This document shows, in pieces, positions 18,235-27,501 of a stretch of DNA of 64,000 nucleotides (the first letter of the stretch is position 1; each line of letters begins with the position of its first letter). The position numbers and the translations under genes are program-made. The stretch is from the NCBI GenBank assembly GCA_016710075.1, contig JADJLO010000037.1, positions 62,001 through 126,000 of the forward strand, written 5' to 3'. The notes beneath the pieces were generated by a model. It was not told where the DNA came from, ran no database searches, and saw only the letters and a program-made list of their open reading frames with translations. Source of the DNA: Acidobacteriota bacterium (GTDB taxonomy: Bacteria; Acidobacteriota; Blastocatellia; RBC074).

Positions 18235-18391
18235 ACTGATGTTACGCAAATAAGTATTTCTGAATCGGTTTGACAAGTTCTTTTGAAGGAATTCAAACAC
18301 CCGGCGAAGCCGGCGGACAGATGATAGCCCGCTTCGCGCACTTGTGGGCTAGTCAAATCAAAATAAAGAATATTCCGTGCGTAACATCAGT
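18235..18391. mobile_element. MITE-like element with 14-base terminal inverted repeats
   Basis: ACTGATGTTACGCA (18235-18248) is exactly inverted at 18378-18391. The 157-base unit has no gene and lies in the 457-base gap 17961-18417 upstream of the sulfatase. A+T-rich bases flank both ends. The structure fits a non-autonomous transposon remnant. The rest of the gap holds nothing I recognise. Confidence 0.5.
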
Positions 18392-18417
18392 CATTAATTA
18401 TCTGGAGAACAAGAAGA

Positions 18418-19839
18418 ATGAAGAGAATTTTGAGAGCCACATTGATGCTTATCTGCCTTACGGGACTTGTCAACCCATATGCCGCGCAAAGCGTCAAACG
18501 TCCTCCAAACATTGTAGTGATCCTGTGCGATGATCTGGGTTACGGCGACATCGGAAGCTTCGGAAATCCAACGATCCGCACGCCGCATCTGGATCGAATG
18601 GCGGCGGAGGGTCAGCGCTGGACCAGTTTTTATGTCGCGGATTCCGTCTGCACACCGAGCCGCTCGGCTCTGCTGACCGGCCGGCTGCCGATTCGCACCG
18701 GAATGTTTTCCGACACGCGCCGCGTGTTGTTTCCCGATTCCGCCGGCGGACTGCCCCAGAGTGAAATCACCATTGCCGAATTGTTGAAAACACGCGGCTA
18801 TGCGACGGCAGCCATCGGCAAATGGCATCTGGGTTTTCAACCGGAGTACCTGCCGATGAAGCAGGGTTTCGATTCCTATTTCGGCATTCCATACTCGAAC
18901 GACATGGACGCGACCTTCAGGTTCAGCACGAGGGATGAGTACGTCAACTTCATGAAAAATCCGAAAATCGCGTACTGGAATGTCCCCTTGATGCGCAACG
19001 AAAAGACCGTCGAACGGCCGGCCGATCAGACTACGATAACGAAGCGTTACACGGACGAAGCGATCAAGTTCATCAGTGCGAATAAAAATCGCCCATTCTT
19101 CCTTTATCTGGCCCACTCGATGCCGCACATGCCTCTGTTCCGCTCGAAAGAGTTCGAAGGCAGAAGCTCGCGCGGGCTCTACGGCGATGTCATCGAAGAG
19201 CTGGACACCAACGTCGGCCGGGTGCTGGAGACGCTGCGGCAGTTGAAACTCGACCGCAACACACTGGTTATCTTCACCAGCGACAATGGGCCATGGGCGC
19301 TCTTTGACGAGCAGGGAGGTTCTGCCGGGTTGCTGCGCGGCGCCAAAGGCGGCACATACGAAGGCGGCATGCGCGAGCCGACGATTATCTGGCAGCCCGG
19401 CACGATCAAACCCGGGGTCGTAACCGGCATCGGATCGACGCTGGATCTGATGCCGACGTTCTCCAAACTTGCCGGAGTGGAGGCGCCGAAAGACCGCGTG
19501 CTGGATGGTTATGATCTGAGCGGTGTCCTGCACGGCAAAAGCTCCAGCCCGCGCAAGACTATGTTCTATTGGCGCGGATCAAAGCTTTATGCTGTGCGCC
19601 ACGGAGCATTCAAAGCCCACTTCATCACCAAATCGGAATATGGCAGCGACCCGGAAGTCGTGCACAATACACCTGTGCTTTACAACCTCGATGTCGATCC
19701 ATCTGAAAAGTTCGATGTGGCCCCGCAACATCCGGAAGTGATTGCCGAAATCCGCCGGATCGCCGAAGCGCACAAAAAGGCAATCCCGCCCATCGAAAAC
19801 CAGCTTGATAAACGAGTGCCTTCAACCAGTGGGAAGTAG
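18418..19839 (+). CDS. Secreted sulfatase (arylsulfatase family)
   Basis: The protein has 473 residues with a signal peptide ending near NPYAAQ. The formylglycine-maturation motif is CTPSR in VCTPSRSALLTGR, in the context typical of Cys-type sulfatases. The metal site NIVVILCDDLGYGDIG stands at the N-terminus, and IFTSDNGPWAL provides the later Asp-Asn pair. Such enzymes remove sulfate esters from glycans or small aromatics in the periplasm or outside the cell. Activity needs a formylglycine-generating enzyme, which is not in this window. The MITE-like element lies just upstream and could affect expression. Confidence 0.92.
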   Translation: MKRILRATLMLICLTGLVNPYAAQSVKRPPNIVVILCDDLGYGDIGSFGNPTIRTPHLDRMAAEGQRWTSFYVADSVCTPSRSALLTGRLPIRTGMFSDTRRVLFPDSAGGLPQSEITIAELLKTRGYATAAIGKWHLGFQPEYLPMKQGFDSYFGIPYSNDMDATFRFSTRDEYVNFMKNPKIAYWNVPLMRNEKTVERPADQTTITKRYTDEAIKFISANKNRPFFLYLAHSMPHMPLFRSKEFEGRSSRGLYGDVIEELDTNVGRVLETLRQLKLDRNTLVIFTSDNGPWALFDEQGGSAGLLRGAKGGTYEGGMREPTIIWQPGTIKPGVVTGIGSTLDLMPTFSKLAGVEAPKDRVLDGYDLSGVLHGKSSSPRKTMFYWRGSKLYAVRHGAFKAHFITKSEYGSDPEVVHNTPVLYNLDVDPSEKFDVAPQHPEVIAEIRRIAEAHKKAIPPIENQLDKRVPSTSGK

Positions 19840-20053
19840 CTATATTAATTTTCAGCCGCTCAGAAGTTCAAGTTTCGCCGATTACTTAATCGTGGATTTT
19901 TGATAAAGCTTGAGCTCTCAACGGAACTTCGACAATCTTCCCAATCCCAGCCTTCCTTGACCTGTCTAACCTGCCATGTGATTATTTTTCTTTTGGCAGC
20001 GTGGCAAAATGCTGTCCTATTCAAACCTGGAAGGTCGAAAAAGCCTATATCTG

Positions 20054-21694
20054 ATGCTTGATCCTGAACTGATATTATCGTTGTTCGCCGAAGACCTGCC
20101 GAAGCCTGAGCATTGGGAGTCCCGGTACCCCATGCGCAACCTGCCGCCCGGCGCGATAGTCACCCGCTTTGGCCCGAGCCCTACCGGATTTTTACACACC
20201 GGCGGCGTCTACACTGCGAACGTGGCAAAAAATCTGGCGCGCCATTCCGGCGGAGTCTACTTTGTCCGCATCGAGGACACTGACCAGGCGCGTGAAGTGG
20301 CCGAATCGCGGGCGCAGTTTGCGAGCGCGTTCGAGTTTTTCTCGATCCAGTCGGACGAGGACGATGAGACAGGGCAATACGGCCCCTACGAGCAGTCGAA
20401 GCGGAGCCTGATTTATCACACATATGCGCGTGACCTTTTGCTGCGCGATCAGGCTTACCTTTGTTTTTGCACCCGCGAAGAGTTGACTGAGCTGACTGAA
20501 AAACAGCAGGCGGCCAAGGTGGGTTCCGGATACTACGGCGAATGGGCAATTTGCAGACATCTTTCATCTGATGAAGTAGCGCAGCGTCTGAATGCCGGTA
20601 AGACCTACACCGTTCGTTTCCGTTCGCAGGGTGACGAATCCAGACGCATCTCATTCGAGGACCTTATTCGCGGCCAGATTGAAATGCCGGAAAACATTCA
20701 TGACATTGTCCTGCTCAAGAGCAGCGACCAGGATCCGAGGCTTCCGACTTATCACTTTGCGCACGCCGTCGACGACCACTTGATGCGTGTCAATGTCGTG
20801 CTCAGGGGCGAGGAATGGATATCTTCGGTGCCCGTCCACCTGCAGTTGTTTAAAGCGCTGGGATTCGACCAGATTCCATACGCGCATATCGCGCCGCTGA
20901 TGAAAATGGACGGCACGAGCCGGCGAAAGCTGAGCAAGAGAAAAGACAGCGAAGCGAACGTCGAATATTACATCTCATCGGGCTACCCTGCCGGCGCGGT
21001 GCTCCATTATCTGCGGGGCCTTGCAAACAGCAGACTGGCCGAGATGAGCTTTGAAGAATCGGCCTCTGCCCCGATCAGGCTGAGCGACTGCGGCGTAGCC
21101 GGGCCTATTTTCGATCTGGTGAAGCTCGGCTCCATCAGCCGCGAATTTATCGCTCACTTGTCGGTCGATGAGGCCTTCGATGGGTTGATGACCTGGGCTC
21201 AGAGCTATGATCCTGAATTGGTCGAGATCCTGTTGGCTGATAAGGATCTAACGCATCGACTCCTCACTCTGGAACGGGAGCCCGGGGCGATACAGCGAAA
21301 AGACCTGGCAAAGTGGGACGAATTCCGTTCAGTTTACGGAATCTATTTTGCAAGCCTGTTCACACCTGTGATGGATCCAGCCGACCCGCGATTTGGCAAG
21401 GTTGAAGCAGAGATGGTTCGATCGCTGGCGCGGGATTTCGCGGATGGATATCAGCACACATCCGATAAAGACGCCTGGTTCGAGCAGATTCGCGCACTGG
21501 CGGCCAAACACGGGTTTGCACCCACTGCCGGAGTGTATAAAAAAGCGCCTCAGGATTTCGCAGGCTCCATCAGCGATGTCAGCAATGTTATCAGAATCAT
21601 CCTTACCGGCCTGACACAAAGTCCGGAATTGTTCAGAGTGGCACAGGTAATCGGCCGCGAAGAAGTGCTGAGGCGTGCTGGATCTCTCGCCTGA
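20054..21694 (+). CDS. gltX: Glutamyl-tRNA synthetase, long clostridial-type
   Basis: Start set at ATG 20054 because the following residues (LDPELILSLFAEDLPKPEHW) match the N-terminal extension of the longer clostridial-type GltX; an ATG at 20009 is the alternative. It has 546 residues. The class I signatures are FGPSPTGFLHTGG (HIGH region) and KLSKRK (KMSKS region). Between them come FVRIEDTDQAR and the acceptor-binding domain. It charges tRNA-Glu with glutamate. glnS follows after 40 bases, so the two are likely cotranscribed. With GlnS present, indirect Gln-tRNA synthesis should not be required. Confidence 0.92.
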   Translation: MLDPELILSLFAEDLPKPEHWESRYPMRNLPPGAIVTRFGPSPTGFLHTGGVYTANVAKNLARHSGGVYFVRIEDTDQAREVAESRAQFASAFEFFSIQSDEDDETGQYGPYEQSKRSLIYHTYARDLLLRDQAYLCFCTREELTELTEKQQAAKVGSGYYGEWAICRHLSSDEVAQRLNAGKTYTVRFRSQGDESRRISFEDLIRGQIEMPENIHDIVLLKSSDQDPRLPTYHFAHAVDDHLMRVNVVLRGEEWISSVPVHLQLFKALGFDQIPYAHIAPLMKMDGTSRRKLSKRKDSEANVEYYISSGYPAGAVLHYLRGLANSRLAEMSFEESASAPIRLSDCGVAGPIFDLVKLGSISREFIAHLSVDEAFDGLMTWAQSYDPELVEILLADKDLTHRLLTLEREPGAIQRKDLAKWDEFRSVYGIYFASLFTPVMDPADPRFGKVEAEMVRSLARDFADGYQHTSDKDAWFEQIRALAAKHGFAPTAGVYKKAPQDFAGSISDVSNVIRIILTGLTQSPELFRVAQVIGREEVLRRAGSLA

Positions 21695-21734
21695 TGTCCC
21701 AAAAAGTTTTTTAAGCAGGAGTTAATAGAAAGAA

Positions 21735-23450
21735 ATGAACTCGTTGGAACCCAACTCCGGCGCGATGCCGGAAGAATCATCGGAACGGTCCAATTTTATT
21801 CGCGACATCATCATCCAGGACATAGAGTCCGGCAAACATAGCGGGCGGGTGCAGACTCGTTTTCCGCCCGAACCAAACGGCTACCTGCACATCGGCCATG
21901 CGAAAGCGATATGCCTGGACTTCGGGCTGGCCGCGGAGTTTGGCGGTAAGTGCAATCTGCGTTTCGACGATACCAACCCGTCCAAGGAAGAGACCGAGTA
22001 CGTTGATGCCATCATGGAAGACGTCAAATGGCTGGGATTCCAATGGGATGGGCTGTTTTATGCTTCCGATTATTTCGAGCAGCTTTACGAATGGGCCGTC
22101 CAGTTGATCAAAGCGGGAAAAGCCTACGTCTGTGATCTGACTGCGGATGAGATTCGCGAATACCGCGGCACCTTGACTGAGCCAGGCAAGGAAAGCCCCT
22201 ATCGGAATCGCCCCATCGAAGAGAGCGTTGACCTGTTCGAGCGCATGAAGAAAGGTGAATTTCCGGACGGCTCGCGGACACTTCGCGCGAAGATCGATAT
22301 GGCATCGCCGAATCTGAACTTTCGCGATCCGGTGATGTATCGCATCCTGCATATGGATCACCACCGGACCGGCGATCAATGGTGCATCTATCCGATGTAC
22401 GATTATGCGCACGGCCAGTCGGATTCGATCGAGCAGGTGACACACTCTATCTGCACGCTCGAATTCGATAATAATCGACCTCTGTATAACTGGTTCATCG
22501 AACAACTCGGCATTTTCCCATCGCAGCAATTCGAGTTCGACCGGCTGAGCATCACCTTTACCCTGCTCAGCAAGCGCAAGCTGTTGACTTTAGTTCAGGA
22601 AGGTCACGTCTCGGGCTGGGACGACCCGCGAATGCCTACGCTAACCGGCATGCGACGTCGCGGCTATACCCCTGAAGCAATCCGCAACTTTTGCGCGAAT
22701 ATCGGTGTTTCAAAGACTAATGGCGTGACGCAACTGTCGCACCTCGAATACTTCCTCCGTGAAGATCTGAATAAGCATGCGGCGCGTGTCATGGCCGTAT
22801 TGCGGCCGTTGCGCGTAGTCATAGACAACTATCCTGACGACGTGGTTGAAGAGATGGACGCCGTCAACAATCCCCAGGATGAGAGCGCGGGATCCCGCAA
22901 GGTTCCATTTTCAAAAGTCCTCTACATCGAACAGGAAGATTTTCGTGAAGACCCGCCGAAGCAGTTCTACAGGCTTTCGCCGGGCCGCGAGGTCCGACTG
23001 CGTTATGGCTATCTCATCACCTGCACGAGTGTCGTCAAAGACGCGGATGGAAATATCGTCGAGCTGCATTGCACCTACGACCCGGAAACCCGCGGCGGCA
23101 ACACGCCCGACGGACGCAAGGTTAAATCCACAATCCACTGGGTCTCGGAGGCGCACGCCGTAGACGCCGAAGTTCGCCTCTACAACAACCTCTTTACCAA
23201 AGAAGATCCGAATGAGGTCGAGGAAGGCCAGGACTTCACCTCCAACCTCAATCCGGATTCACTTGAAGTATTGACTGGCTGTAAGGCCGAGCCGTTTCTG
23301 CTCGACACTGTCCCCGGCACTCGCTATCAGTTCGAGCGAATTGGCTACTTCTGCGTCGATCGGGATTCAACTCCAGGAAAGCCTGTCTTCAACCGGACCA
23401 TCGGTCTGCGTGATACCTGGGCCAGGATCGAGCAGCGCGAGAATAAATAA
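21735..23450 (+). CDS. glnS: Glutaminyl-tRNA synthetase
   Basis: The protein has 571 residues, close to the family norm. AGGAG precedes ATG 21735. Class I motifs are PPEPNGYLHIGHAKA and LLSKRKL, with RFDDTNPSKEE and DQWCIYPMYDYAHG typical of GlnRS. The C-terminal anticodon-binding beta barrels are complete. It charges tRNA-Gln directly. Its position right after gltX is notable because GlnRS evolved from GluRS. Confidence 0.96.
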   Translation: MNSLEPNSGAMPEESSERSNFIRDIIIQDIESGKHSGRVQTRFPPEPNGYLHIGHAKAICLDFGLAAEFGGKCNLRFDDTNPSKEETEYVDAIMEDVKWLGFQWDGLFYASDYFEQLYEWAVQLIKAGKAYVCDLTADEIREYRGTLTEPGKESPYRNRPIEESVDLFERMKKGEFPDGSRTLRAKIDMASPNLNFRDPVMYRILHMDHHRTGDQWCIYPMYDYAHGQSDSIEQVTHSICTLEFDNNRPLYNWFIEQLGIFPSQQFEFDRLSITFTLLSKRKLLTLVQEGHVSGWDDPRMPTLTGMRRRGYTPEAIRNFCANIGVSKTNGVTQLSHLEYFLREDLNKHAARVMAVLRPLRVVIDNYPDDVVEEMDAVNNPQDESAGSRKVPFSKVLYIEQEDFREDPPKQFYRLSPGREVRLRYGYLITCTSVVKDADGNIVELHCTYDPETRGGNTPDGRKVKSTIHWVSEAHAVDAEVRLYNNLFTKEDPNEVEEGQDFTSNLNPDSLEVLTGCKAEPFLLDTVPGTRYQFERIGYFCVDRDSTPGKPVFNRTIGLRDTWARIEQRENK

Positions 23451-23538
23451 ACCATTTCTCCTTTAATATTTTTTGTTTTACTGTGGAAAGTTCATTGTTA
23501 CCGCTTTACAATCTCCCCATAAATCCCAGGCAGGATAA

Positions 23539-23874
23539 ATGGCTATGAGCAAAGATTACGTCACTAAAATAGAAGTTGATCAAGTTGAGGCATATCGGAT
23601 TGTCGACAGCCGTGTCTCTCTTGATTCAGTCGTCTATTCATGGCTGCAGGGAGATTCGCCTGAGACAATTGCCGATAATTTCCCAGTGCTGACGCTTGAA
23701 GTAGTTTATGGAGCAATTGCATTTTTTCTTGCAAACCAGGAGATGATTGAAGAATACCTCCGCCACAGCGAACGGCAATCTGAAGAGATCAAACAACAGT
23801 GGCGGAATAGCAACTCCGCTCTCTACCGACGGCTTCTCACACTTAAAGAAGAACGCAAAAAACAGGTTGCCTGA
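23539..23874 (+). CDS. DUF433-family antitoxin-like protein
   Basis: The protein has 111 residues; ATG 23539 and 23545 are both possible. The region YRIVDSRVSLDSVVYSWLQG and DSPETIADNFPVLTLEVVYG is the DUF433 winged-helix domain. A long charged C-terminal helix (EMIEEYLRHSERQSEEIK) could wrap the toxin. DUF433 genes are usually paired with DUF5615 PIN-like toxins, and that partner follows immediately. It probably neutralises the toxin and represses its own promoter. Confidence 0.85.
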   Translation: MAMSKDYVTKIEVDQVEAYRIVDSRVSLDSVVYSWLQGDSPETIADNFPVLTLEVVYGAIAFFLANQEMIEEYLRHSERQSEEIKQQWRNSNSALYRRLLTLKEERKKQVA

Positions 23875-23876
23875 CG

Positions 23877-24242
23877 CTGCCGACGAAATTAACGAAGATA
23901 AGATTTCAAGGCGATTATGATTTGAAACGCGCTATCATCGCGGGTGTTAAGCGCCGCCAGTCTGAGATAGATTTTCGGAATGCAGATGATGCGCTACTGC
24001 ATGGCGTGGAAGATGAGAAAGTTCTTGCCATTGCCGCTCGCGACGGTCGTATTCTTGTTTCACACGACCGCAACACCATGCCAGTTCACTTCACTAATTT
24101 TATTTCAAATCAGGATAGTCCTGGACTCATCCTAATTGAGCAAAGTCTGCCGGTGAGAGATGCCATTGAGGAAATACTTTTGATTTGGGAAGCGTCTGTA
24201 GCTGAGGAATGGACGAACCGGCTTGAGTTTATTCCACTGTAA
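23877..24242 (+). CDS. DUF5615 PIN-like toxin
   Basis: The frame contains the DUF5615 core: FQGDYDLKRAIIAGVKRRQ, EIDFRNADDALLHGVEDEKV and RILVSHDRNTM, with the acidic residues expected of a PIN-like nuclease. The family N-terminus lies before the first TTG (23922), which would cut off the conserved DYDL. No ATG or GTG exists in frame. CTG 23877, 3 bases after the antitoxin stop, gives the most natural 121-residue product. The start is therefore unresolved. An unusual start codon, coupling to the antitoxin, or a base error could explain it. Confidence 0.7.
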   Translation: MPTKLTKIRFQGDYDLKRAIIAGVKRRQSEIDFRNADDALLHGVEDEKVLAIAARDGRILVSHDRNTMPVHFTNFISNQDSPGLILIEQSLPVRDAIEEILLIWEASVAEEWTNRLEFIPL

Positions 24243-24329
24243 TTCTTGAACGAATGAGTGAATCGATAGGAGTTCTGCTATTCTCGAATTCGTTCATCAA
24301 ATCTTAAACAAGAAAAGTGATACCACCCG

Positions 24330-25685
24330 ATGAGCAAACAAATATCCCGTCGTGAATTCGTTGCCTCGTCTCTGACCGCCGGCGCCACAATAGCCATGAC
24401 GTCTCGCGGTTCGTCACAGGCCGCGCAATCTCCAGCCAAAAAGATCGTACTTGCAGTTGCGGGCGTCCGCACCGGCAGCCCCGGCGGCAGCGGCCGTGGG
24501 CCCGAACTGATAAACAAGTTCGGAGTGCTGCCCGGCGTCGAGTTCAAATACGTGATTGATGTGGATCGTCGTTACCTGGCGCCGGCTGCGGCGATTGCCG
24601 AGAAAGCCCAGGGGAAAGCGCCGAAGATGGAAACCGATTTCCGCCGCGTCCTGGAAGACAAGGAAGTCGACGGGCTGCTCATCTCGACGCCGGATCACTG
24701 GCACGCGCCGATGGCCATCATGGCCGCGAAAGCGGGCAAGCATGTCTACGTCGAGAAACCGTGCAGCCACAACCCGCGCGAAGGAGAAATTCTGGTCGAA
24801 GTTGCGCGGAAATATAAGCGGCTCGTGCAAATGGGCAGCCAGCGCCGTTCAATGGTCAACGTTCAGCAGATGGCTCAGGAAATCCAGGAAGGTGTGATTG
24901 GCAAGCTCTTCCTTGCCCAATGCTTCTATTCTCGGCGTCGCCCGCCGATCGGCTTTGGGAAAAAGGTCGCGCCGCCCGCCGAGCTGGATTGGGATTTGTG
25001 GCAGGGGCCGGCTCCGCGGACGGCCTACCGCGACAACCGTCATCCATACAACTGGCACTGGTTCTGGAACTGGGGCACCGGCGAAGCGCTCAATAACGGC
25101 GTGCATCTGCTCGATGTCGCGCGCTGGGCGATGAATGTCACGTACCCGACAAAAGTCAGCTCGTTCGGCGGCCGCTGGCACGACGTCGGTCTCGATGACT
25201 GGGAAGCGCCCGACACGCAGGAGATCCAGCTCGAATTCAGTTCCGGACGCGGAATCTCGTGGTTTGGCCGTTCTGCCAGCACCTACGGAGCCCCCGGTTA
25301 CAAAGCCAACGGCATCGTCTTCTTCGGCAGCAAGGGAACCATCGATTACGACGGAAGCGGGACCTATACCGTTTACGATCTCGACAACAAGCCGGTCAGG
25401 ACAGTCGGCGGAGTCAAAAAAGGCAACCTGGCGAACAGCGCCGATCCGGGTCTTGACGAAAACCACGCGCAGAACTTTGTCGAGGCCATTCGCGGCAACG
25501 CGAAACTCAACGCGCCGATCGAGCAGGGACATATCAGCACTCTGCTTGCGCAGTTGGGAAACATCGCCCATCGCACCGGCCGCAGCCTGAAGACCGATCC
25601 GACCAACGGCCACATCATCGGCGACCCGGAAGCGTCCAAACTATGGACACGGGAATACGAACCCGGCTGGGAACCCAAAGCCTGA
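24330..25685 (+). CDS. Tat-exported Gfo/Idh/MocA-family oxidoreductase
   Basis: The protein has 451 residues. The N-terminus QISRREFVASSLTAGA is a twin-arginine signal peptide, so the folded cofactor-bearing protein is sent to the periplasm. The Rossmann part includes VLAVAGVRTGSPGGSG and LISTPDHWHAPMAIMAAKAG; HVYVEKPCSHNPREGE carries the family's EKP motif. The C-terminal half has the usual dehydrogenase fold (WHWFWNWGTGEALNNGVHLLD). Members act on sugars or inositols with a tightly held NAD(P). The substrate is unknown. It converges with the DoxX gene. Confidence 0.9.
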   Translation: MSKQISRREFVASSLTAGATIAMTSRGSSQAAQSPAKKIVLAVAGVRTGSPGGSGRGPELINKFGVLPGVEFKYVIDVDRRYLAPAAAIAEKAQGKAPKMETDFRRVLEDKEVDGLLISTPDHWHAPMAIMAAKAGKHVYVEKPCSHNPREGEILVEVARKYKRLVQMGSQRRSMVNVQQMAQEIQEGVIGKLFLAQCFYSRRRPPIGFGKKVAPPAELDWDLWQGPAPRTAYRDNRHPYNWHWFWNWGTGEALNNGVHLLDVARWAMNVTYPTKVSSFGGRWHDVGLDDWEAPDTQEIQLEFSSGRGISWFGRSASTYGAPGYKANGIVFFGSKGTIDYDGSGTYTVYDLDNKPVRTVGGVKKGNLANSADPGLDENHAQNFVEAIRGNAKLNAPIEQGHISTLLAQLGNIAHRTGRSLKTDPTNGHIIGDPEASKLWTREYEPGWEPKA

Positions 25686-25696
25686 CAGGATCATTA

Positions 25697-25746
25697 TGAA
25701 ACCCCTCGCCATGGACCAAATTCACGATTCATGGCGAGGAGTTTCA
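25697..25746. terminator. Hairpin between convergent genes
   Basis: TGAAAC-C-CCTCGCCATG pairs with CATGGCGAGG-A-GTTTCA across an 18-base loop, with one mismatch. It lies between the Gfo/Idh/MocA and DoxX genes. No T-run follows it on either strand, so termination is only probable. Confidence 0.5.
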
Positions 25747-25790
25747 TAAAAAAACTCGCAGGAAGGAATATCCCGCATACCATCTTGAAA

Positions 25791-26192
25791 TCAGCTTTTT
25801 CCGCTCAACGGCGCGACGCGCCACCGCCCCCAGGCAACAACCGCCGAAAGAACCCCGACAACGAACGGTAAAATTGCAATTGCAGCCTGGCCACCCAAAA
25901 TTGTTGTCACGGTTGCGCCTATCATGATGATCACCAGTCCGGCAGCCGCAAGCGGAGTCAGTCCCGGGCGAATCCTGAGCAGCCCGGGCAGCACCAGACC
26001 GATCCCTCCGAGCACCTCGCATACTCCGATAAAGCGCAGAAACAGTCCGGGCAGTTGAACCGGCCCCTTCATCTGTTCAATCGGGACAATCAGTTTCATG
26101 CTGCCTGCGAATAGGAAAATAAGCGCCAGAATCACCTGAATGATCCACAGCCCATAATGCAATTTTCGGGAAGTCCCGTTTTGTTCAGTCAC
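25791..26192 (-). CDS. DoxX-family membrane protein
   Basis: The protein has 133 residues with four hydrophobic helices. The first segment (ILALIFLFAGSMKL) and VCEVLGGIGLVLPGLL are the DoxX signatures. The family is linked to quinone-related or redox functions and to stress in some organisms, but the biochemical role is mostly unsettled. It appears to be a single-gene unit and points away from the next gene on the plus strand. Confidence 0.82.
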   Translation of the reverse strand: MTEQNGTSRKLHYGLWIIQVILALIFLFAGSMKLIVPIEQMKGPVQLPGLFLRFIGVCEVLGGIGLVLPGLLRIRPGLTPLAAAGLVIIMIGATVTTILGGQAAIAILPFVVGVLSAVVAWGRWRVAPLSGKS

Positions 26193-26510
26193 GATTTTTC
26201 TCCCTTATTATTGTCAACCGCGGAAGATAAATTATCATCTTTCGCTTTCCGTTGATTTCCTGCAATAGCAGACCAAAAAAATATCCGTGAGGACCAAACT
26301 TAATTATTATGGACGGAATTTGGAAATTAATGGTACACCCATTTCAAATAGTATGAATCAGAAACGACGTTGATGCTGTCCGCGCCGAACGGTAGTGTAG
26401 ATAGTGGCAGTCGCCTTTCTACTGGGCGGCGTTTATCCTGCAGGGCGAGTGGAAGTAAGAGAGATCTCCCTTTGCCTTGCCAATCTTGTTGATCGAACAA
26501 AGGAGTAAGA
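26193..26510. other. Intergenic region, nothing recognised
   Basis: This 318-base gap lies between divergent genes and must hold their promoters. I see no RNA gene, riboswitch or repeat. AAGGAG at its right end is the ribosome site of the next gene. Confidence 0.5.
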
Positions 26511-27094
26511 ATGGTGAATACCAGATCTATCGCAAGCTCGTTCTTCCTGGGAGTATTCCTGGTCTTCTTTTTACGCCAAATGTTTTTGCCCAGATCGAAT
26601 CATTCGACGGAAAACCGGAATTCAAGGAAGGAACCGATATGGGTTATTTCATATGGCACGAGGGAGACACCTGGAAACTGCGCTGGACAACAATGGGACA
26701 GAGACGTCATTTTACCGGCCACGTGACGGCGGAGGACGGAGAGCTTAAATCGCTCAAACGGATCGACGTGGAATCAGAACTAAAAGTAATCCGGCCTGGC
26801 CGGGCTCCACGCGTTGCCGTCGGCCCGCGAGGCCGTGTCTATCGCCGGGGAGGGGCTGCGCCGGTCGTTGTGGAAAAGAAAGAGGACAGGTTCGAAAAAG
26901 ATGGCGACAGGCGGATCAACTTCTCCACCTTCACCGATGACGATATCGATGGCTTCGATTTCAAGGTGGATAAAAATGTCACTGCCCTCCGCTTCATGCT
27001 GGAGATCAATGGAAAGGCTCTCCCCCGATTCATCGAAACCGGCCGGAATAATCAGCATCCTCCCGGCGTACCCTTTGTTGTCAAATTACGCTGA
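26511..27094 (+). pseudogene. Secreted hypothetical protein with a frameshift inside the signal peptide
   Basis: AAGGAGTAAGA precedes ATG 26511, which begins a typical signal peptide (MVNTRSIASSFFLGVFLVFF). The frame then drifts into nonsense, while the neighbouring frame continues with TPNVFAQIESFDGKPEF, an ideal signal-cleavage site and mature protein. Adding one T to the T-run near 26571 joins them into one protein of about 195 residues. The mature part is a beta-rich domain (YFIWHEGDTWKLRWTTMGQ) with an Arg/Gly-rich linker and no recognised family. The break may be an assembly error in a homopolymer or true decay. Confidence 0.65.
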
Positions 27095-27179
27095 GAGCGA
27101 GTCGCAGGGGGGAGAATTGAGCCCCTCCCCCGCCGATCTGCTTTGTCCCTGGCCCGGTATCTGCTTCAAATTTCGTAAT

Positions 27180-27311
27180 CAGGACAAAACCCGTTGGGAA
27201 GTTTTTCAATTCATCGAGAGTTGGTACAATCCACATCGTCGTCACTCAGGAATTAATTATCAATCTCCGATCAACTTCGAACGAAGATATCAAAGGGGGG
27301 GGGTGGCATAA
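27180..27311 (+). pseudogene. IS3-family transposase remnant (C-terminal end)
   Basis: The reading frame gives KTRWEVFQFIESWYNPHRRH and SGINYQSPINFERRY, the C-terminal signature of IS3-family OrfB integrases. Only about 40 residues remain; the DDE catalytic core is absent. TGTCCACT soon downstream, near 27329, may belong to the old element end. The rest of the 27095-27460 region holds nothing else that I can name. Confidence 0.75.
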
Positions 27312-27460
27312 CCACCCAAGACAAAAACTGTCCACTAGATCGGATGAAGTTCAGTTTGAGCGGACAATCTGGGAAAATGATTCCATAAAGCAGCCCTTTC
27401 CCTGCTGATTTACAGTTTGATATTTTCCCGGGGTGGCGGAGGATGACGGTTGAGAAGTAA

Positions 27461-27496
27461 AGAAATAAGGCAGCTTCTGGAAGCTGCCTTATTTCT
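27461..27496 (-). terminator. Strong hairpin terminator after the degenerate tRNA-Arg copy
   Basis: AGAAATAAGGCAGCTTC and its exact reverse complement (17-base stem) surround a 2-base loop. On the minus strand it is followed by TTACTTCT. It sits just 3' of the degenerate tRNA copy. Confidence 0.7.
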
Positions 27497-27501
27497 TGTA
27501 A

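Noticed and set aside
18394..19533. A 379-residue open frame antisense to the sulfatase
   Set aside because: It is the mirror of a strongly conserved sulfatase gene, with low-complexity residues and no family features.
25697..25746. A riboswitch or regulatory RNA at the hairpin
   Set aside because: A simple stem between two convergent genes has no leader position and no conserved aptamer features.
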